A stretch of DNA of 64,000 nucleotides from Aminobacter ciceronei. Lineage in GTDB: Bacteria > Pseudomonadota > Alphaproteobacteria > Rhizobiales > Rhizobiaceae. Shown here piece after piece: positions 9,324-18,930 of this stretch. The stretch covers positions 124,001 to 188,000 of the forward strand of contig NZ_JACJHY010000006.1 in the NCBI RefSeq assembly GCF_014138625.1. The letters are read 5' to 3'. Position 1 is the first letter of the stretch. Every line of letters starts with the position of its first letter. The translations under genes were made by a program, and so were the position numbers. The notes under the pieces were generated by a model. That model searched no databases and was not told where the DNA came from. It saw nothing but the letters and a program-made list of their open reading frames with translations.

Positions 9324-9602
9324 GCCTTCGCTACCCTGTACTAAAGACGCGGATTTGCTGGACTTTTTGTCCTATTTTTGTCCGCGGCCGAGGCTCAATA
9401 TGGACCGCCCGTATCGTAGTGACACAATCGGGTAAAGAAAACATGCATTCGCCCCGATACGTAAAAGTTTAAATATAAGGTTAACACTGCAGTGATTATT
9501 GGCCCCAATCCCGCACGGTTCCGGGCTTTGTCAGGTTAACGGGTTATCCACACGGACGCCCTAGCTTACCAACCCAAGGGCGAGTGGCGGGGCACGGGTT
9601 GA
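9324..9602. promoter_or_regulatory. Divergent intergenic region between GPR-like and HPt genes
   Basis: This 279-bp region serves two divergent genes. Its middle (about 9460-9490) is unusually AT-rich for this genome, and two palindromic GTTAAC words lie at 9480-9485 and 9535-9540, 55 bp apart. No confident -35/-10 pair was identified on either strand. It must hold the promoter for the giant minus-strand gene and probably that of the HPt gene. Confidence 0.4.
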
Positions 9603-9977
9603 ATGGTAACGCGCGAGACGGCTTCGATGGCTTTTGGCATGCCGGGAGGCGAATCCTCGGCATCGGTTCATGGCCGTCCGATCGACCTTGAACATCTTTC
9701 CCGGCAGACGATCGGCGACCGCGATGTCGAGCGCGAGGTGCTCGACATGTTCGTCCATCAGGCGCTCTCGGTTCGAGATGCGATCGTCAAAGCCGATCTT
9801 GCCGAGCGGCTGATGCTGTGCCACGCCCTGAAAGGTTCGGCGCGTGGCGTTGGCGCATTTCCCATTGCCGACTGCGTGGCGGCGATCGAAGCGGACCCGG
9901 ACAATGTCGCTCTGATCACGCGGCTTACCCGTCTGATCGACGAGGCGCGCGACTTCATCGCCTCGTTCAGCCGCTGA
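9603..9977 (+). CDS. Single-domain HPt (histidine phosphotransfer) protein
   Basis: A 124-residue protein with one HPt domain. The phospho-accepting His is probably His74 in HALKGSARGVGAF, the diagnostic HPt helix. HPt proteins shuttle phosphate between response-regulator receiver domains in phosphorelays. No kinase or regulator is adjacent; the nearest receiver proteins are DivK and PleD about 5.6 kb away. The first 25 residues look disordered, and Met9 (9627) is an alternative start. It is not the dimeric ChpT type, which is longer and has an ATPase-like fold. Partner kinases are unknown from this window. Confidence 0.8.
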   Translation: MVTRETASMAFGMPGGESSASVHGRPIDLEHLSRQTIGDRDVEREVLDMFVHQALSVRDAIVKADLAERLMLCHALKGSARGVGAFPIADCVAAIEADPDNVALITRLTRLIDEARDFIASFSR

Positions 9978-10068
9978 CGTTCGGCGGTGCCTTCCCGGGG
10001 GGCGTGCAATGGCCGCAGTAACATTTGTGGACCAGTCAGTGTAATTCCGACAGCCGGCGGCGCTATCG

Positions 10069-10109
10069 CACGGCAGTTGACACACACGGCGGAGTGATTA
10101 TCTGCCGTG
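10069..10109 (+). promoter_or_regulatory. Ferredoxin promoter with overlapping inverted-repeat operator
   Basis: A good sigma-70-like promoter precedes the ferredoxin gene: TTGACA at 10077-10082, a 16-bp spacer, and TATCTG at 10099-10104. An 8-bp perfect inverted repeat flanks and overlaps it: CACGGCAG (10069-10076) directly before the -35, and CTGCCGTG (10102-10109) across the -10. The predicted start near 10111 leaves a leader of about 20 nt. The layout is that of a repressor operator; the regulator is unknown. Confidence 0.6.
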
Positions 10110-10112
10110 TGA

Positions 10113-11561
<1,449 letters not shown>

Positions 11562-11580
11562 TTTTGCAGAGGCCTGGCCC

Positions 11581-12195
11581 TCAGTTCTTGAGCTTGCCGG
11601 CGTCGATGCGCTCCAGCCGGTAGCGCAGCAGCCTGACGATCCGGCTTTCGAAATTGATGCCTTCGATGCGGTCGAATTCCTCCTGTGCCCGGTCATGAGC
11701 ATTGAGGATGCGGTTGCTCGTCGCCTTTGCCTTGGTGGCGGCGATGTCGCAGCTCTTCTGCTTGCCGATCGCCCTCAGCGCCTGTTCCAGTTCACGGGCG
11801 TGGTTCTTGGCAATGACGACGTGGCTTTCCTCGTGGCGCTTGATGTCGGAAGACAGCGTGTTCCAGATCAGCTTGACGTCCTGGGCTGCCTTGCCGTTCT
11901 GGCGCCAGCGCGGCAGGATCACCTTGGCCTTGACGGTGACCTGGGCCGAGACGATGGCGCAGCCGCCCTTGACCTCGGCGTAGCCGATGCGGCTGGTGAA
12001 TTCCATCTGGGTTGCGCCCGGGTGCCTGCCGCCGGTGCTCTTGACCTCGGGCCCGCGCGTCATCAGCTGCTGCTCGATCTCGTCGAGCGTTTTGCCGGTG
12101 ATGGTGAAATAGCTGTAGGATTTGGACACAGTTGCCGCCTGAACGGGTAGGCAAATGCCTCCAGCGAGTAGGGCGGCCAGGAAGAGTTGCTTCAT
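11581..12195 (-). CDS. DUF922 family secreted putative Zn-dependent protease
   Basis: A 204-residue exported protein with a clear signal peptide (cleavage likely after LPVQA, residue 20). A zincin motif HEESH at 121-125 fits the HExxH metal-binding pattern of DUF922, proposed to be periplasmic zinc proteases. Two Cys (in KGGCAIV and KSCDIAA) could form a disulfide. It is convergent with the reductase gene, with only 19 bp between them. Activity in this family is predicted, not shown as far as I know. Confidence 0.8.
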   Translation of the reverse strand: MKQLFLAALLAGGICLPVQAATVSKSYSYFTITGKTLDEIEQQLMTRGPEVKSTGGRHPGATQMEFTSRIGYAEVKGGCAIVSAQVTVKAKVILPRWRQNGKAAQDVKLIWNTLSSDIKRHEESHVVIAKNHARELEQALRAIGKQKSCDIAATKAKATSNRILNAHDRAQEEFDRIEGINFESRIVRLLRYRLERIDAGKLKN

Positions 12196-12347
12196 TAGTT
12201 GCCTCTTGGCCTACCTTGCGTTAGGGGCGATGGCGGCGCAACGGAAATCGGATCGTGCCGCTGATGTGACCGTGCAGCGAGTTGAAGCTGCAAGCGTTGA
12301 TATTTCGTGACGTGGTCTGTGCTCTGGAATTGTTTTGTGGCGACGGC

Positions 12348-13196
12348 ATGACCGGCAAACGATGGCAACTGGCGCATGGGCGCCAACTCGACCTCGGCGA
12401 CAGGGCGCTTGTGATGGGCATCCTCAACGTCACGCCCGACAGTTTTTCCGACGGCGGCGCGTTCGATGCGCCCGAGCGCGCGCTCGAACAGGCGCGCCGC
12501 ATGGTCGCCGAAGGGGCCGTGATCATCGATGTCGGCGGTGAATCCACCCGCCCGGGCGCAGCACCTGTTTCTTCAGCCGAAGAGCAGGATCGCGTGCTGC
12601 CGATCATCGCCGCACTCGCCCGATCTGGCGATACACTGATCTCCGTCGACACCTACCGCGAGGAGACAGCGCGGCTCGCCGTTGCCGCCGGCGCGCACAT
12701 CGTCAACGATGTCTGGGGCGCCCAGCGCGAGCCAGGTATTGCCCGGGTCGCAGCCGACACCGGGGCAGGGCTGGTGCTCATGCATACCGGACGCGAGCGC
12801 GACAAGCTGCCCGACGTGATCGACGACCAGTTGCTGTTCCTGCGCCGTTCGCTGGAGATCGCCCGGGAGGCCGGTGTCCAGGACGCTCAGATCGTGCTCG
12901 ATCCGGGCTTCGGCTTCGCCAAGGATGCGGACGAAAATCTCGACCTGATGGCGCGTTTTTCGGAGCTGAAAGGGCTCGGTTATCCGCTGCTCGCCGGCAC
13001 CTCGCGCAAGCGCTTCGTCGGCCATGTTACCGGGCGCGAAGCAGCCGACCGTGACGCGGGGACGGCGGCGACGAGCGTCATACTCCGCCTGCAGGGCGCG
13101 GATATATTTCGCGTCCATGATGTCGCAATCAACGTGGACGCGCTGGCATTCGCAGATGCTATGCTGGCGCGACAGACCAACCTGCCGGGACGCTGA
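12348..13196 (+). CDS. folP: Dihydropteroate synthase
   Basis: Cytoplasmic folate enzyme that joins p-aminobenzoate to dihydropterin pyrophosphate; 282 aa from the ATG at 12348. Shows GILNVTPDSFSDGG (pterin/pyrophosphate loop), GGESTRPGA (loop 2) and GTSRKRF near the C-terminus. An in-frame TTG at 12282 would add 22 residues unlike any DHPS N-terminus, so the ATG is preferred. First of three consecutive folate genes (folP-folB-folK), 5 bp before folB. Confidence 0.95.
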   Translation: MTGKRWQLAHGRQLDLGDRALVMGILNVTPDSFSDGGAFDAPERALEQARRMVAEGAVIIDVGGESTRPGAAPVSSAEEQDRVLPIIAALARSGDTLISVDTYREETARLAVAAGAHIVNDVWGAQREPGIARVAADTGAGLVLMHTGRERDKLPDVIDDQLLFLRRSLEIAREAGVQDAQIVLDPGFGFAKDADENLDLMARFSELKGLGYPLLAGTSRKRFVGHVTGREAADRDAGTAATSVILRLQGADIFRVHDVAINVDALAFADAMLARQTNLPGR

Positions 13197-13201
13197 CCCA
13201 G

Positions 13202-13561
13202 ATGTACCTTATCCGTATGAAAAACTGCGCCTTCTTCGCCCGGCACGGCCTGTTCGACGAAGAAGAGGCACTTGGCCAGCGCTTCTATGTCGATGCCGAG
13301 CTGACGGTCGATCCGTCGCGTCCGCTGGAGGACGATTCGATGGACAGCACCGTTGACTACGGCGTTGCCTTCCAGGTCATCGAAAAGATCATTACCGGCC
13401 AGCGGCGCTTCCTGATCGAGGCGCTGGCGCAGGAGTGCGGTCGCGCGCTCGCAGCGCGTTTCCCGCAGATCAAGCGGGCCGAAATTACGGTCCGCAAGCC
13501 GAATGCGCCCGTGCCCGGCGTCCTCGATTACGTAGAGGTGACCGTTGTCTGGCCAGGTTGA
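13202..13561 (+). CDS. folB: Dihydroneopterin aldolase
   Basis: A 119-residue enzyme that cleaves dihydroneopterin to hydroxymethyl-dihydropterin, the step before FolK. Family features: the N-terminal FFARHGLFDEE segment with the conserved Glu, TVDYG, and EITVRKPNAP near the end. It starts 5 bp after folP and its 3' end overlaps folK by 17 bp, so the three genes are surely cotranscribed. Confidence 0.95.
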   Translation: MYLIRMKNCAFFARHGLFDEEEALGQRFYVDAELTVDPSRPLEDDSMDSTVDYGVAFQVIEKIITGQRRFLIEALAQECGRALAARFPQIKRAEITVRKPNAPVPGVLDYVEVTVVWPG

Positions 13562-14069
13562 GGAGCGCGGCTTTCTCAGCCTCGGCGGCAACCTGGGCGA
13601 CCCAGCGAAGTCGATGGCGTCGGCGCTGCACATGCTCGACAGTTCCGGCGGCACGCGCGTTGTGGAAGTCTCGTCTCTGCACCGCACGCCGCCTTGGGGC
13701 AAGGTCGATCAGCCCGATTTCCTGAACGTCACCGCCGAAGTCGCTACCACGCTCGCGCCGCTCGAACTGCTGAAGCTCTGCCTCGAGCTCGAGCGGCGGC
13801 TGAAGCGCGTGCGCATCGAGCGCTGGGGCCCGCGCCTCATCGACATCGACGTGCTCCTGCTGGGCAACAGCAATGTCAGCGATGTCGGACTTGAGATACC
13901 GCATCCGCGCATGCTCGACCGTGCGTTCGTCATGGTCCCGCTGGCTGAAATCGCGCCGAATCTCATGCTGGCAGGCAAGTCGGCTGCCGAATGGGCCGCC
14001 AGGCTCGACAGCGAAGGCATCGAGAGGCTCGACACCGGCCGCAACTGGTGGCGCAATCTCGGCGAATAG
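13545..14069 (+). CDS. folK: 2-amino-4-hydroxy-6-hydroxymethyldihydropteridine diphosphokinase
   Basis: HPPK of 174 aa transfers pyrophosphate from ATP to 6-hydroxymethyl-dihydropterin. Motifs: FLSLGGNLGDP at the N-terminus, RTPPWG, and RWGPRLIDIDVLLLG with the Mg-binding Asp pair. The start is a TTG at 13545 inside folB, preceded by a GAGGTG Shine-Dalgarno at 13535-13540. Any later start would delete the SLGGN motif. Translation is probably coupled to folB. Confidence 0.93.
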   Translation: MSGQVEERGFLSLGGNLGDPAKSMASALHMLDSSGGTRVVEVSSLHRTPPWGKVDQPDFLNVTAEVATTLAPLELLKLCLELERRLKRVRIERWGPRLIDIDVLLLGNSNVSDVGLEIPHPRMLDRAFVMVPLAEIAPNLMLAGKSAAEWAARLDSEGIERLDTGRNWWRNLGE

Positions 14070-14078
14070 TCAGTGAGA

Positions 14079-14732
14079 CTAGAGACCCAAGGCCGTGGCG
14101 ATCTTCGGCGCGGCCTGGGACCAATCGTCCTCGATGACGATTCCGTCCGGCAGCGGCGGCAGAAATGCACGCATTTCACGATAGGACATCAGGTTGAACA
14201 GATGCGCGTCGGCGACGGCGTCGCGCACCGAGACCAGATTGTGCGGAATGTCGTCGACGAAGGCGACCCTGCGGCTGGTTTCGCCCCGCAACAGCCGCAG
14301 CGCGGGGCCCTTGGCCCTTTCAGTGGTCAGAAGCGGGTAGGGGAAACCCAACGCATCGAGATGCCGGCGCCTGATGTCGCGGTGGCGATGCGGCATCGCG
14401 GTCAACAGTACCACTTCCGCGCCTGCCGCGAGCCCCGCCACCGCATCGGCAGCGCCAAGTGCCGCCGTCTGCCATTCGCTCTGGGCATGAAAGAAACCGT
14501 CGAGCTGCGCCGACACCGCTTCCTGGTCCAGCGGGATCTGTGTCTTCACGTTGATGATGTTGCCGGTCAGCTTGAACGACCTGGCCGAGAAGGCCAGCCC
14601 CTGCGCATCGAGGAAGCGCATGAAGGGCACCATGAATTCGAGCAGCACCTCGTCGACGTCGAGCACCAGCAGCGGCCTGGTGTCGCGGGCCAGTTCGGCG
14701 ATCTGCCGTGCTGTTTCGGGATCTTCGCTCAT
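14079..14732 (-). CDS. HAD-superfamily hydrolase-like protein
   Basis: 217 residues with a HAD motif I variant LVLDVDEVLLEF (the nucleophile Asp pair is kept, the usual Thr is Val), motif II-like LLTAMPH, and a motif III/IV region ending VAFVDDIPHN. This suggests a small-molecule phosphatase or a degenerate HAD protein; the substrate is unknown. Its start overlaps the stop of the DUF3572 gene by 4 bp (ATGA), so the two are translationally coupled. The 3' end is 9 bp from folK. Confidence 0.7.
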   Translation of the reverse strand: MSEDPETARQIAELARDTRPLLVLDVDEVLLEFMVPFMRFLDAQGLAFSARSFKLTGNIINVKTQIPLDQEAVSAQLDGFFHAQSEWQTAALGAADAVAGLAAGAEVVLLTAMPHRHRDIRRRHLDALGFPYPLLTTERAKGPALRLLRGETSRRVAFVDDIPHNLVSVRDAVADAHLFNLMSYREMRAFLPPLPDGIVIEDDWSQAAPKIATALGL

Positions 14733-15028
14733 GCGGAACGCTCGTGATCGTCATTGCCAAGGGGAAGGGCACGCAGGGCGCTGCCTATTTCGCCCGGCGC
14801 GATGCCCACTTCCTGCGAGAAGCGCAGCAGCGTCGGCTCATGGGCGAGAATGAAGTTCAGGACGCCGGCCAGGAAGCCGGGCTCCTGCGCAGCTCGGCGG
14901 ATCTGGTGCGCCTCGATGCCTGATATGGCCAGGAAGCGCGGCAGGAGTTCCGCGTCGGAGGCGACGAAGCCAAGTGCCTGGACTGCCAGCGCTTCGGCGC
15001 TTTCCTGCGATTGTTGGTTCTTCTGCAT
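14729..15028 (-). CDS. DUF3572 domain protein
   Basis: A 99-residue protein of the alphaproteobacterial DUF3572 family, with no known function. It is helical, with a conserved core around QALGFVASD, FLAISG and NFILAHE. The ATG at 15028 (MQKNQQSQESAEALAVQALG) is chosen. The frame stays open to 15307, but that stretch is unlike the family and would run across the divK promoter region. It is the first gene of a two-gene operon with the HAD protein and is divergent from divK. Confidence 0.78.
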   Translation of the reverse strand: MQKNQQSQESAEALAVQALGFVASDAELLPRFLAISGIEAHQIRRAAQEPGFLAGVLNFILAHEPTLLRFSQEVGIAPGEIGSALRALPLGNDDHERSA

Positions 15029-15132
15029 ACTGGTGTTCGCCCCGATCGACCTCTGTGGGGAGTAACCGCAAGCAGCCATCGCGGCAACCGCTAAAGCGGT
15101 CGCGCAACCATCCGTGATTTGGCTTCGGTGTT

Positions 15133-15145
15133 TTACGTTTCGTAA
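15133..15145. promoter_or_regulatory. 13-bp palindrome upstream of divK
   Basis: A perfect inverted repeat TTACG-TTT-CGTAA lies in the 214-bp divergent region between the DUF3572 gene and divK, about 100 bp before the divK start. It is a plausible regulator-binding site. No CtrA-type TTAA-N7-TTAA box was found nearby. Confidence 0.35.
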
Positions 15146-15242
15146 TGTTCTTGAGTTACGGTCGGATTCGGGGTTGGTGTGCGCATCCGGCGCGCAACAG
15201 GATTGCCGCGGGCCTGTGGCGAGCAATCGGGACGGAATTTCT

Positions 15243-15614
15243 ATGGTCAAGAAGGTGATGATCGTCGAGGACAACGAGCTCAATATGAAGCTCTTTCGCG
15301 ACCTCATCGAGGCAAGCGGCTACGAGACCGTGCGCACGCGCAACGGGCTCGAAGCGCTCGATCTTGCACGGAAGCATCGGCCGGACCTCATCCTGATGGA
15401 TATCCAATTGCCCGAGGTCTCGGGCCTCGAGGTCACCAAATGGCTGAAGGAGGATGACGACCTCCACACCATCCCCGTCATTGCCGTCACCGCATTCGCC
15501 ATGAAGGGCGACGAGGAGCGGATCAGGCAGGGCGGTTGCGAAGCCTACATTTCCAAGCCGATCTCGGTGCCGCGCTTTATCGAGACGATCAAATCCTATC
15601 TGGGCGATGCCTGA
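15243..15614 (+). CDS. divK: Single-domain response regulator DivK
   Basis: A 123-residue receiver domain only. Acidic pair Glu9/Asp10, phospho-acceptor Asp53 in [12 protein letters not shown], Thr/Ala switch region [11 protein letters not shown] and Lys in YISKPIS. Length and sequence fit DivK, the essential cell-cycle regulator that controls DivL/CckA and thus CtrA and is phosphorylated by PleC/DivJ. The ATG at 15243 is taken; upstream in-frame codons are not DivK-like. pleD follows after 30 bp, the order seen in Caulobacter and rhizobia. Confidence 0.92.
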   Translation: MVKKVMIVEDNELNMKLFRDLIEASGYETVRTRNGLEALDLARKHRPDLILMDIQLPEVSGLEVTKWLKEDDDLHTIPVIAVTAFAMKGDEERIRQGGCEAYISKPISVPRFIETIKSYLGDA

Positions 15615-15644
15615 TGTGCTCGCCGGCTCGCTCGAGGGACTAGC

Positions 15645-17018
15645 ATGACAGCGCGCATCCTCGTCGTTGACGACATACCGGCCAATGTGAAGCTGCTCGA
15701 AGTCCGGCTTCTCGCCGAGTATTTCGAGGTGCTGACCGCCTTCAATGGACCTGATGCCATCGCCGCCTGCGAGGACGGCAAGGTCGATGTCGTGCTGCTC
15801 GACGTGATGATGCCCGGCATGGACGGTTTCGAGGTATGCCGCCGCCTGAAGGCCGATCCGGCAACCGCCCACATTCCCGTCGTCATGGTCACTGCGCTCG
15901 ACCATGTCACCGACCGCGTGCGCGGCCTTGACGTCGGCGCCGACGATTTCCTGACCAAGCCTGTCAACGACCTGCAACTGATCACCCGCGTCAAGAGTCT
16001 CGTCCGTCTCAAGGTGCTGACCGACGAGCTCAGGCTGCGCGCCTCGACCACCCACAGCATCGGCATGGACGAGCTTCTGGCCCGATCCGACCTGGTCCGG
16101 GGGGAACTGCCGAAGGTCCTGCTCATCGATGAGCAAACGTCTTCCGCTGCTCATATCTGCGCGCTGCTGGATGGCGCCGCCGACGTGCAGTTGGCCGCCG
16201 ATCCGCAGTCGGGGCTCTTCAACGCGGCCGAAGGTGCCTATGAGTGCATCATCGTGTCGTCAGGGTTTTCCGCGTTCGATCCGCTCAGACTGTGCTCGCA
16301 GCTCAGGTCGCTCGACCGCACGCGCTCGCTGCCGATCGTACTGCTGGTCAACAAGGAAGAGGACGACCTTACCGTTCGCGGACTCGAACTCGGCATCAAC
16401 GACTATCTCGTGCGGCCGCTGGATAGGCAGGAGCTGATCGCGCGCCTGCGCACCCAGGTGCGGCGCAAGCGCTACAATGACGAGCTCAGGCAAAGCGTCA
16501 GCCAGACCATTGAGATGGCGGTGACGGATGGCCTGACCGGTCTGCATAACCGCCGCTACCTCGACAGCCACCTGCCGCGGCTGGTCGAACGTGCGGCTGC
16601 CCGTCGTCGACCGCTGTCGCTGATGATCACGGACCTCGACCGCTTCAAGCGCATCAACGACACGTTTGGCCATGACGGCGGCGACGAGGTCCTGCGTGAA
16701 TTTGCACGGCGCGTGAAGAAGAGCGTGCGCGGCATTGATCTCGCTTGCCGATTCGGCGGCGAGGAATTCGTCATCGTGATGCCGGATACCGAAGGCGCGC
16801 TGGCCGAGATCGTTGCCGAACGCATCCGCTCCGAAATCGCCAGGACGCCGTTCAAGGTCGGCGGAACCGAGCAGGGCGTGTCGGTGACGGTCAGCGTCGG
16901 CGTCTCGGCGCTGGTCATGGAAGGTGACACGGTTGCCGGGCTGATGAAGCGCGCGGATCTGGCGCTTTACGACGCCAAGACACGTGGTCGCAATCGCGTG
17001 GTGGCGAGAGCGGCCTGA
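15645..17018 (+). CDS. pleD: Diguanylate cyclase response regulator PleD
   Basis: 457 aa, REC-REC-GGDEF. The first receiver has Asp9/Asp10 and phospho-Asp53; the second (about 150-275) is a degenerate dimerisation receiver. The cyclase domain has GGEEF at 371-375 and a product-inhibition I-site RGID at 362-365, at the same spacing as Caulobacter PleD. It makes cyclic di-GMP on phosphorylation and drives the polar motile-to-sessile transition. Operon with divK. Confidence 0.94.
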   Translation: MTARILVVDDIPANVKLLEVRLLAEYFEVLTAFNGPDAIAACEDGKVDVVLLDVMMPGMDGFEVCRRLKADPATAHIPVVMVTALDHVTDRVRGLDVGADDFLTKPVNDLQLITRVKSLVRLKVLTDELRLRASTTHSIGMDELLARSDLVRGELPKVLLIDEQTSSAAHICALLDGAADVQLAADPQSGLFNAAEGAYECIIVSSGFSAFDPLRLCSQLRSLDRTRSLPIVLLVNKEEDDLTVRGLELGINDYLVRPLDRQELIARLRTQVRRKRYNDELRQSVSQTIEMAVTDGLTGLHNRRYLDSHLPRLVERAAARRRPLSLMITDLDRFKRINDTFGHDGGDEVLREFARRVKKSVRGIDLACRFGGEEFVIVMPDTEGALAEIVAERIRSEIARTPFKVGGTEQGVSVTVSVGVSALVMEGDTVAGLMKRADLALYDAKTRGRNRVVARAA

Positions 17019-17406
17019 GCCGCAGTACGGCTTCACGGTCAAGCGCGTTAAGCTCAATCGTTTACCTTAACCCGAGCGATTCGCGAGCCGTGGTTAAGAA
17101 AGTGTTGATTTTCAAGCGATCTTGCGCGACTGTGAGATCGAGAAGAAGGACGGGCGCCGGCACGAGGAGCACAGGCCGGATAGCCCTATCGATACCCCAT
17201 GATGCTCAGGTCCGCCGCATCTCCTGGGTCCGTGGGGTCGGCCGGCCGGCACTGGCACATAGTGGCCTCCTCGTACCGCTGCCAGACGCCGACCGGCCCC
17301 CTATCTCGAAATCATCCCGTTTTGACTGAGTATGGGGCAGGCGGCTTTCCGTGTGTCCTTCGATGCGTTGGCGCAAGCCGCCGTGCGGTAGACAGTCCTG
17401 AAAACG
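17019..17406. other. Gene-free interval after pleD
   Basis: About 390 bp between pleD and the rpmG terminator. No ORF here resembles a protein and no tRNA-like signature was seen. GGCGGCTT (17340-17347) and AAGCCGCC (17375-17382) could pair across 27 nt but have no T-tract. Nothing else can be assigned. Confidence 0.4.
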
Positions 17407-17433
17407 AAAACGCCGCCCGATGGGCGGCGTTTT
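17407..17433 (-). terminator. Rho-independent terminator of rpmG
   Basis: A 12-bp near-perfect stem: AAAACGCCGCCC (17407-17418) and GGGCGGCGTTTT (17422-17433), with a 3-nt loop. Read on the minus strand it lies 22 bp after the rpmG stop and ends in a T-rich run. The A/T-flanked stem could work in both directions. Confidence 0.85.
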
Positions 17434-17455
17434 GGAATTCCTGGAGGCAACAAGA

Positions 17456-17623
17456 TTACTTGATCTTGGTTTCCTTGAATTCGACGTGCTTCTTCGCAAC
17501 CGGGTCGTACTTGCGGAACGACAGCTTTTCCGTCTTCGTGCGGCTGTTCTTGCTCGTCACGTAGAAGAAACCGGTGTCGGCGGTCGACAGAAGCTTGATC
17601 TTGATGTTTGCAGCCTTGGCCAT
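17456..17623 (-). CDS. rpmG: 50S ribosomal protein L33
   Basis: A 55-residue ribosomal protein starting [12 protein letters not shown] and ending EFKETKIK. It contains the L33 core [12 protein letters not shown] and [16 protein letters not shown]. It is the Cys-free form: none of the CxxC zinc ligands of C+ paralogues is present. Monocistronic, with a strong terminator 22 bp downstream. Confidence 0.96.
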   Translation of the reverse strand: MAKAANIKIKLLSTADTGFFYVTSKNSRTKTEKLSFRKYDPVAKKHVEFKETKIK

Positions 17624-17740
17624 GATTCTCGTCCGTTAATCGTCTGGAGTTGCACCCGCCTCAGGACGGGAAAACAACCCGGACGCGGAAAACCTGCGGG
17701 ACACATAAAGAACGCGCCCGGAAAGTCAAGCCTTGGAGCG

Positions 17741-18922
17741 CTATCGGCTCGCTTTCGCGGCAATTCGGCCCAGTCCGATGGCGATGTAGCCGCCGAAGAA
17801 CACCGCCAGCGCCCAGCCGAATCCGTTCGGGCCGAAGACGTCCATGAAGATGCCGATCACCTGCGGCCCAAGGATCATGCCGAGGCCGTAGCAGAAGATG
17901 AAGGCGGCGTTGGCCGAGGCCAAGTCGCGGCCTGATAGCTGTGCGCCGAGATGCGCGAGGCCGACGGTGTAGAGTGCCGCCACCACGCCGCCCCAGACAA
18001 ACAGCATGCCCGCCATCAGGTGCCAGTTGATGGTCAACAACGGCATCGCCAGCGTTCCGCCCAGACCGACGAGGGCGCAGATGAGCAGCAGGATGCGGCG
18101 ATCGCCGATGCGGTCGCTCAGCATGCCGATCGGAATCTGCAGCAGGAAATTGCCGAGCCCGATCATGGTCAGCAGCATCGCTGCCTCGCCCTCGCTGTAG
18201 CCGATGCGCTGGCCGTAGATCGGGAAGAGGGCGAAGCCGCCTGTTTCCACCGCACCGAAGACGAGAACGGCGGCGGTCGCTGTCGGCACGATCCAGATGT
18301 AGCGGAAGAAGCCACCCTTGCCGCCTTCGGAGACGATCCTGGGGCTTTCGCTGCGCGCCAGCAAGACGGGAATCGCGGCGATCATGACGAAGGCGAAGGT
18401 CAGGCCGAACGGCAGGAAGCCGCTGCTGCCGATCTGCGAGAACAGCCATGGGCCGGCGGCGAAGCCGAGCGAAAGCACGGTGGCATAGATGCCGAGCACC
18501 AGGCCGCGCCGATGTGGCGGAGCACAGGTGCTGATCCAGAATTCCGACAGGATGAACAGCACTGTCAGCGCGAAATGCAGCACGGCCCGCAACGGAAACC
18601 ACATCCAGAAGGACTGGGCGAAATAGAAGCCGACGAAGGCCACGGCGCCGGCGAGAATCATCGCCAGCATCGTCCAGACGACGCCGAAGCGCATGGCGAT
18701 CGGCGTCGCCAGCGGGGCGGCGGCAATCGAGGCGATGCCGGCGACCGCCGTGTTGAGGCCGATCATCGAGGAGGAATAGCCGCGCGATTCGAGAATCACG
18801 CTCAACAGCGGTATGCCCAGCCCAATGGCGATGCCGACGACGCTGATCGAGGCAATGGCCGCTGAAATCGCGCGCCAGTGCACGCGTTCGACGTTTTCAG
18901 CCTCCTGAACGGTATCGGTCAT
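17741..18922 (-). CDS. Major facilitator superfamily transporter
   Basis: A 393-residue inner-membrane carrier with about 12 hydrophobic helices, a charged N-terminal tail of about 15 residues, the loop 2-3 region with a weak MFS signature, and LSDRIGDRR in the central loop typical of MFS drug/H+ antiporter relatives. The substrate cannot be predicted. The start is 8 bp after the NUDIX gene stop on the same strand, so it is probably the distal gene of that operon. Confidence 0.8.
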   Translation of the reverse strand: MTDTVQEAENVERVHWRAISAAIASISVVGIAIGLGIPLLSVILESRGYSSSMIGLNTAVAGIASIAAAPLATPIAMRFGVVWTMLAMILAGAVAFVGFYFAQSFWMWFPLRAVLHFALTVLFILSEFWISTCAPPHRRGLVLGIYATVLSLGFAAGPWLFSQIGSSGFLPFGLTFAFVMIAAIPVLLARSESPRIVSEGGKGGFFRYIWIVPTATAAVLVFGAVETGGFALFPIYGQRIGYSEGEAAMLLTMIGLGNFLLQIPIGMLSDRIGDRRILLLICALVGLGGTLAMPLLTINWHLMAGMLFVWGGVVAALYTVGLAHLGAQLSGRDLASANAAFIFCYGLGMILGPQVIGIFMDVFGPNGFGWALAVFFGGYIAIGLGRIAAKASR

Positions 18923-18930
18923 GCAAAGCC

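Noticed and set aside
9480-9540. Two GTTAAC words as CtrA boxes
   Set aside because: Spacing is 55 bp and the TTAA-N7-TTAA pattern is not met.
15029-15307. N-terminal extension of the DUF3572 gene
   Set aside because: The extra 93 codons are not DUF3572-like and would cross the divK promoter region and overlap divK itself.
17340-17382. GGCGGCTT/AAGCCGCC pairing as a pleD terminator
   Set aside because: 27-nt loop, no T-tract, and more than 300 bp from pleD.
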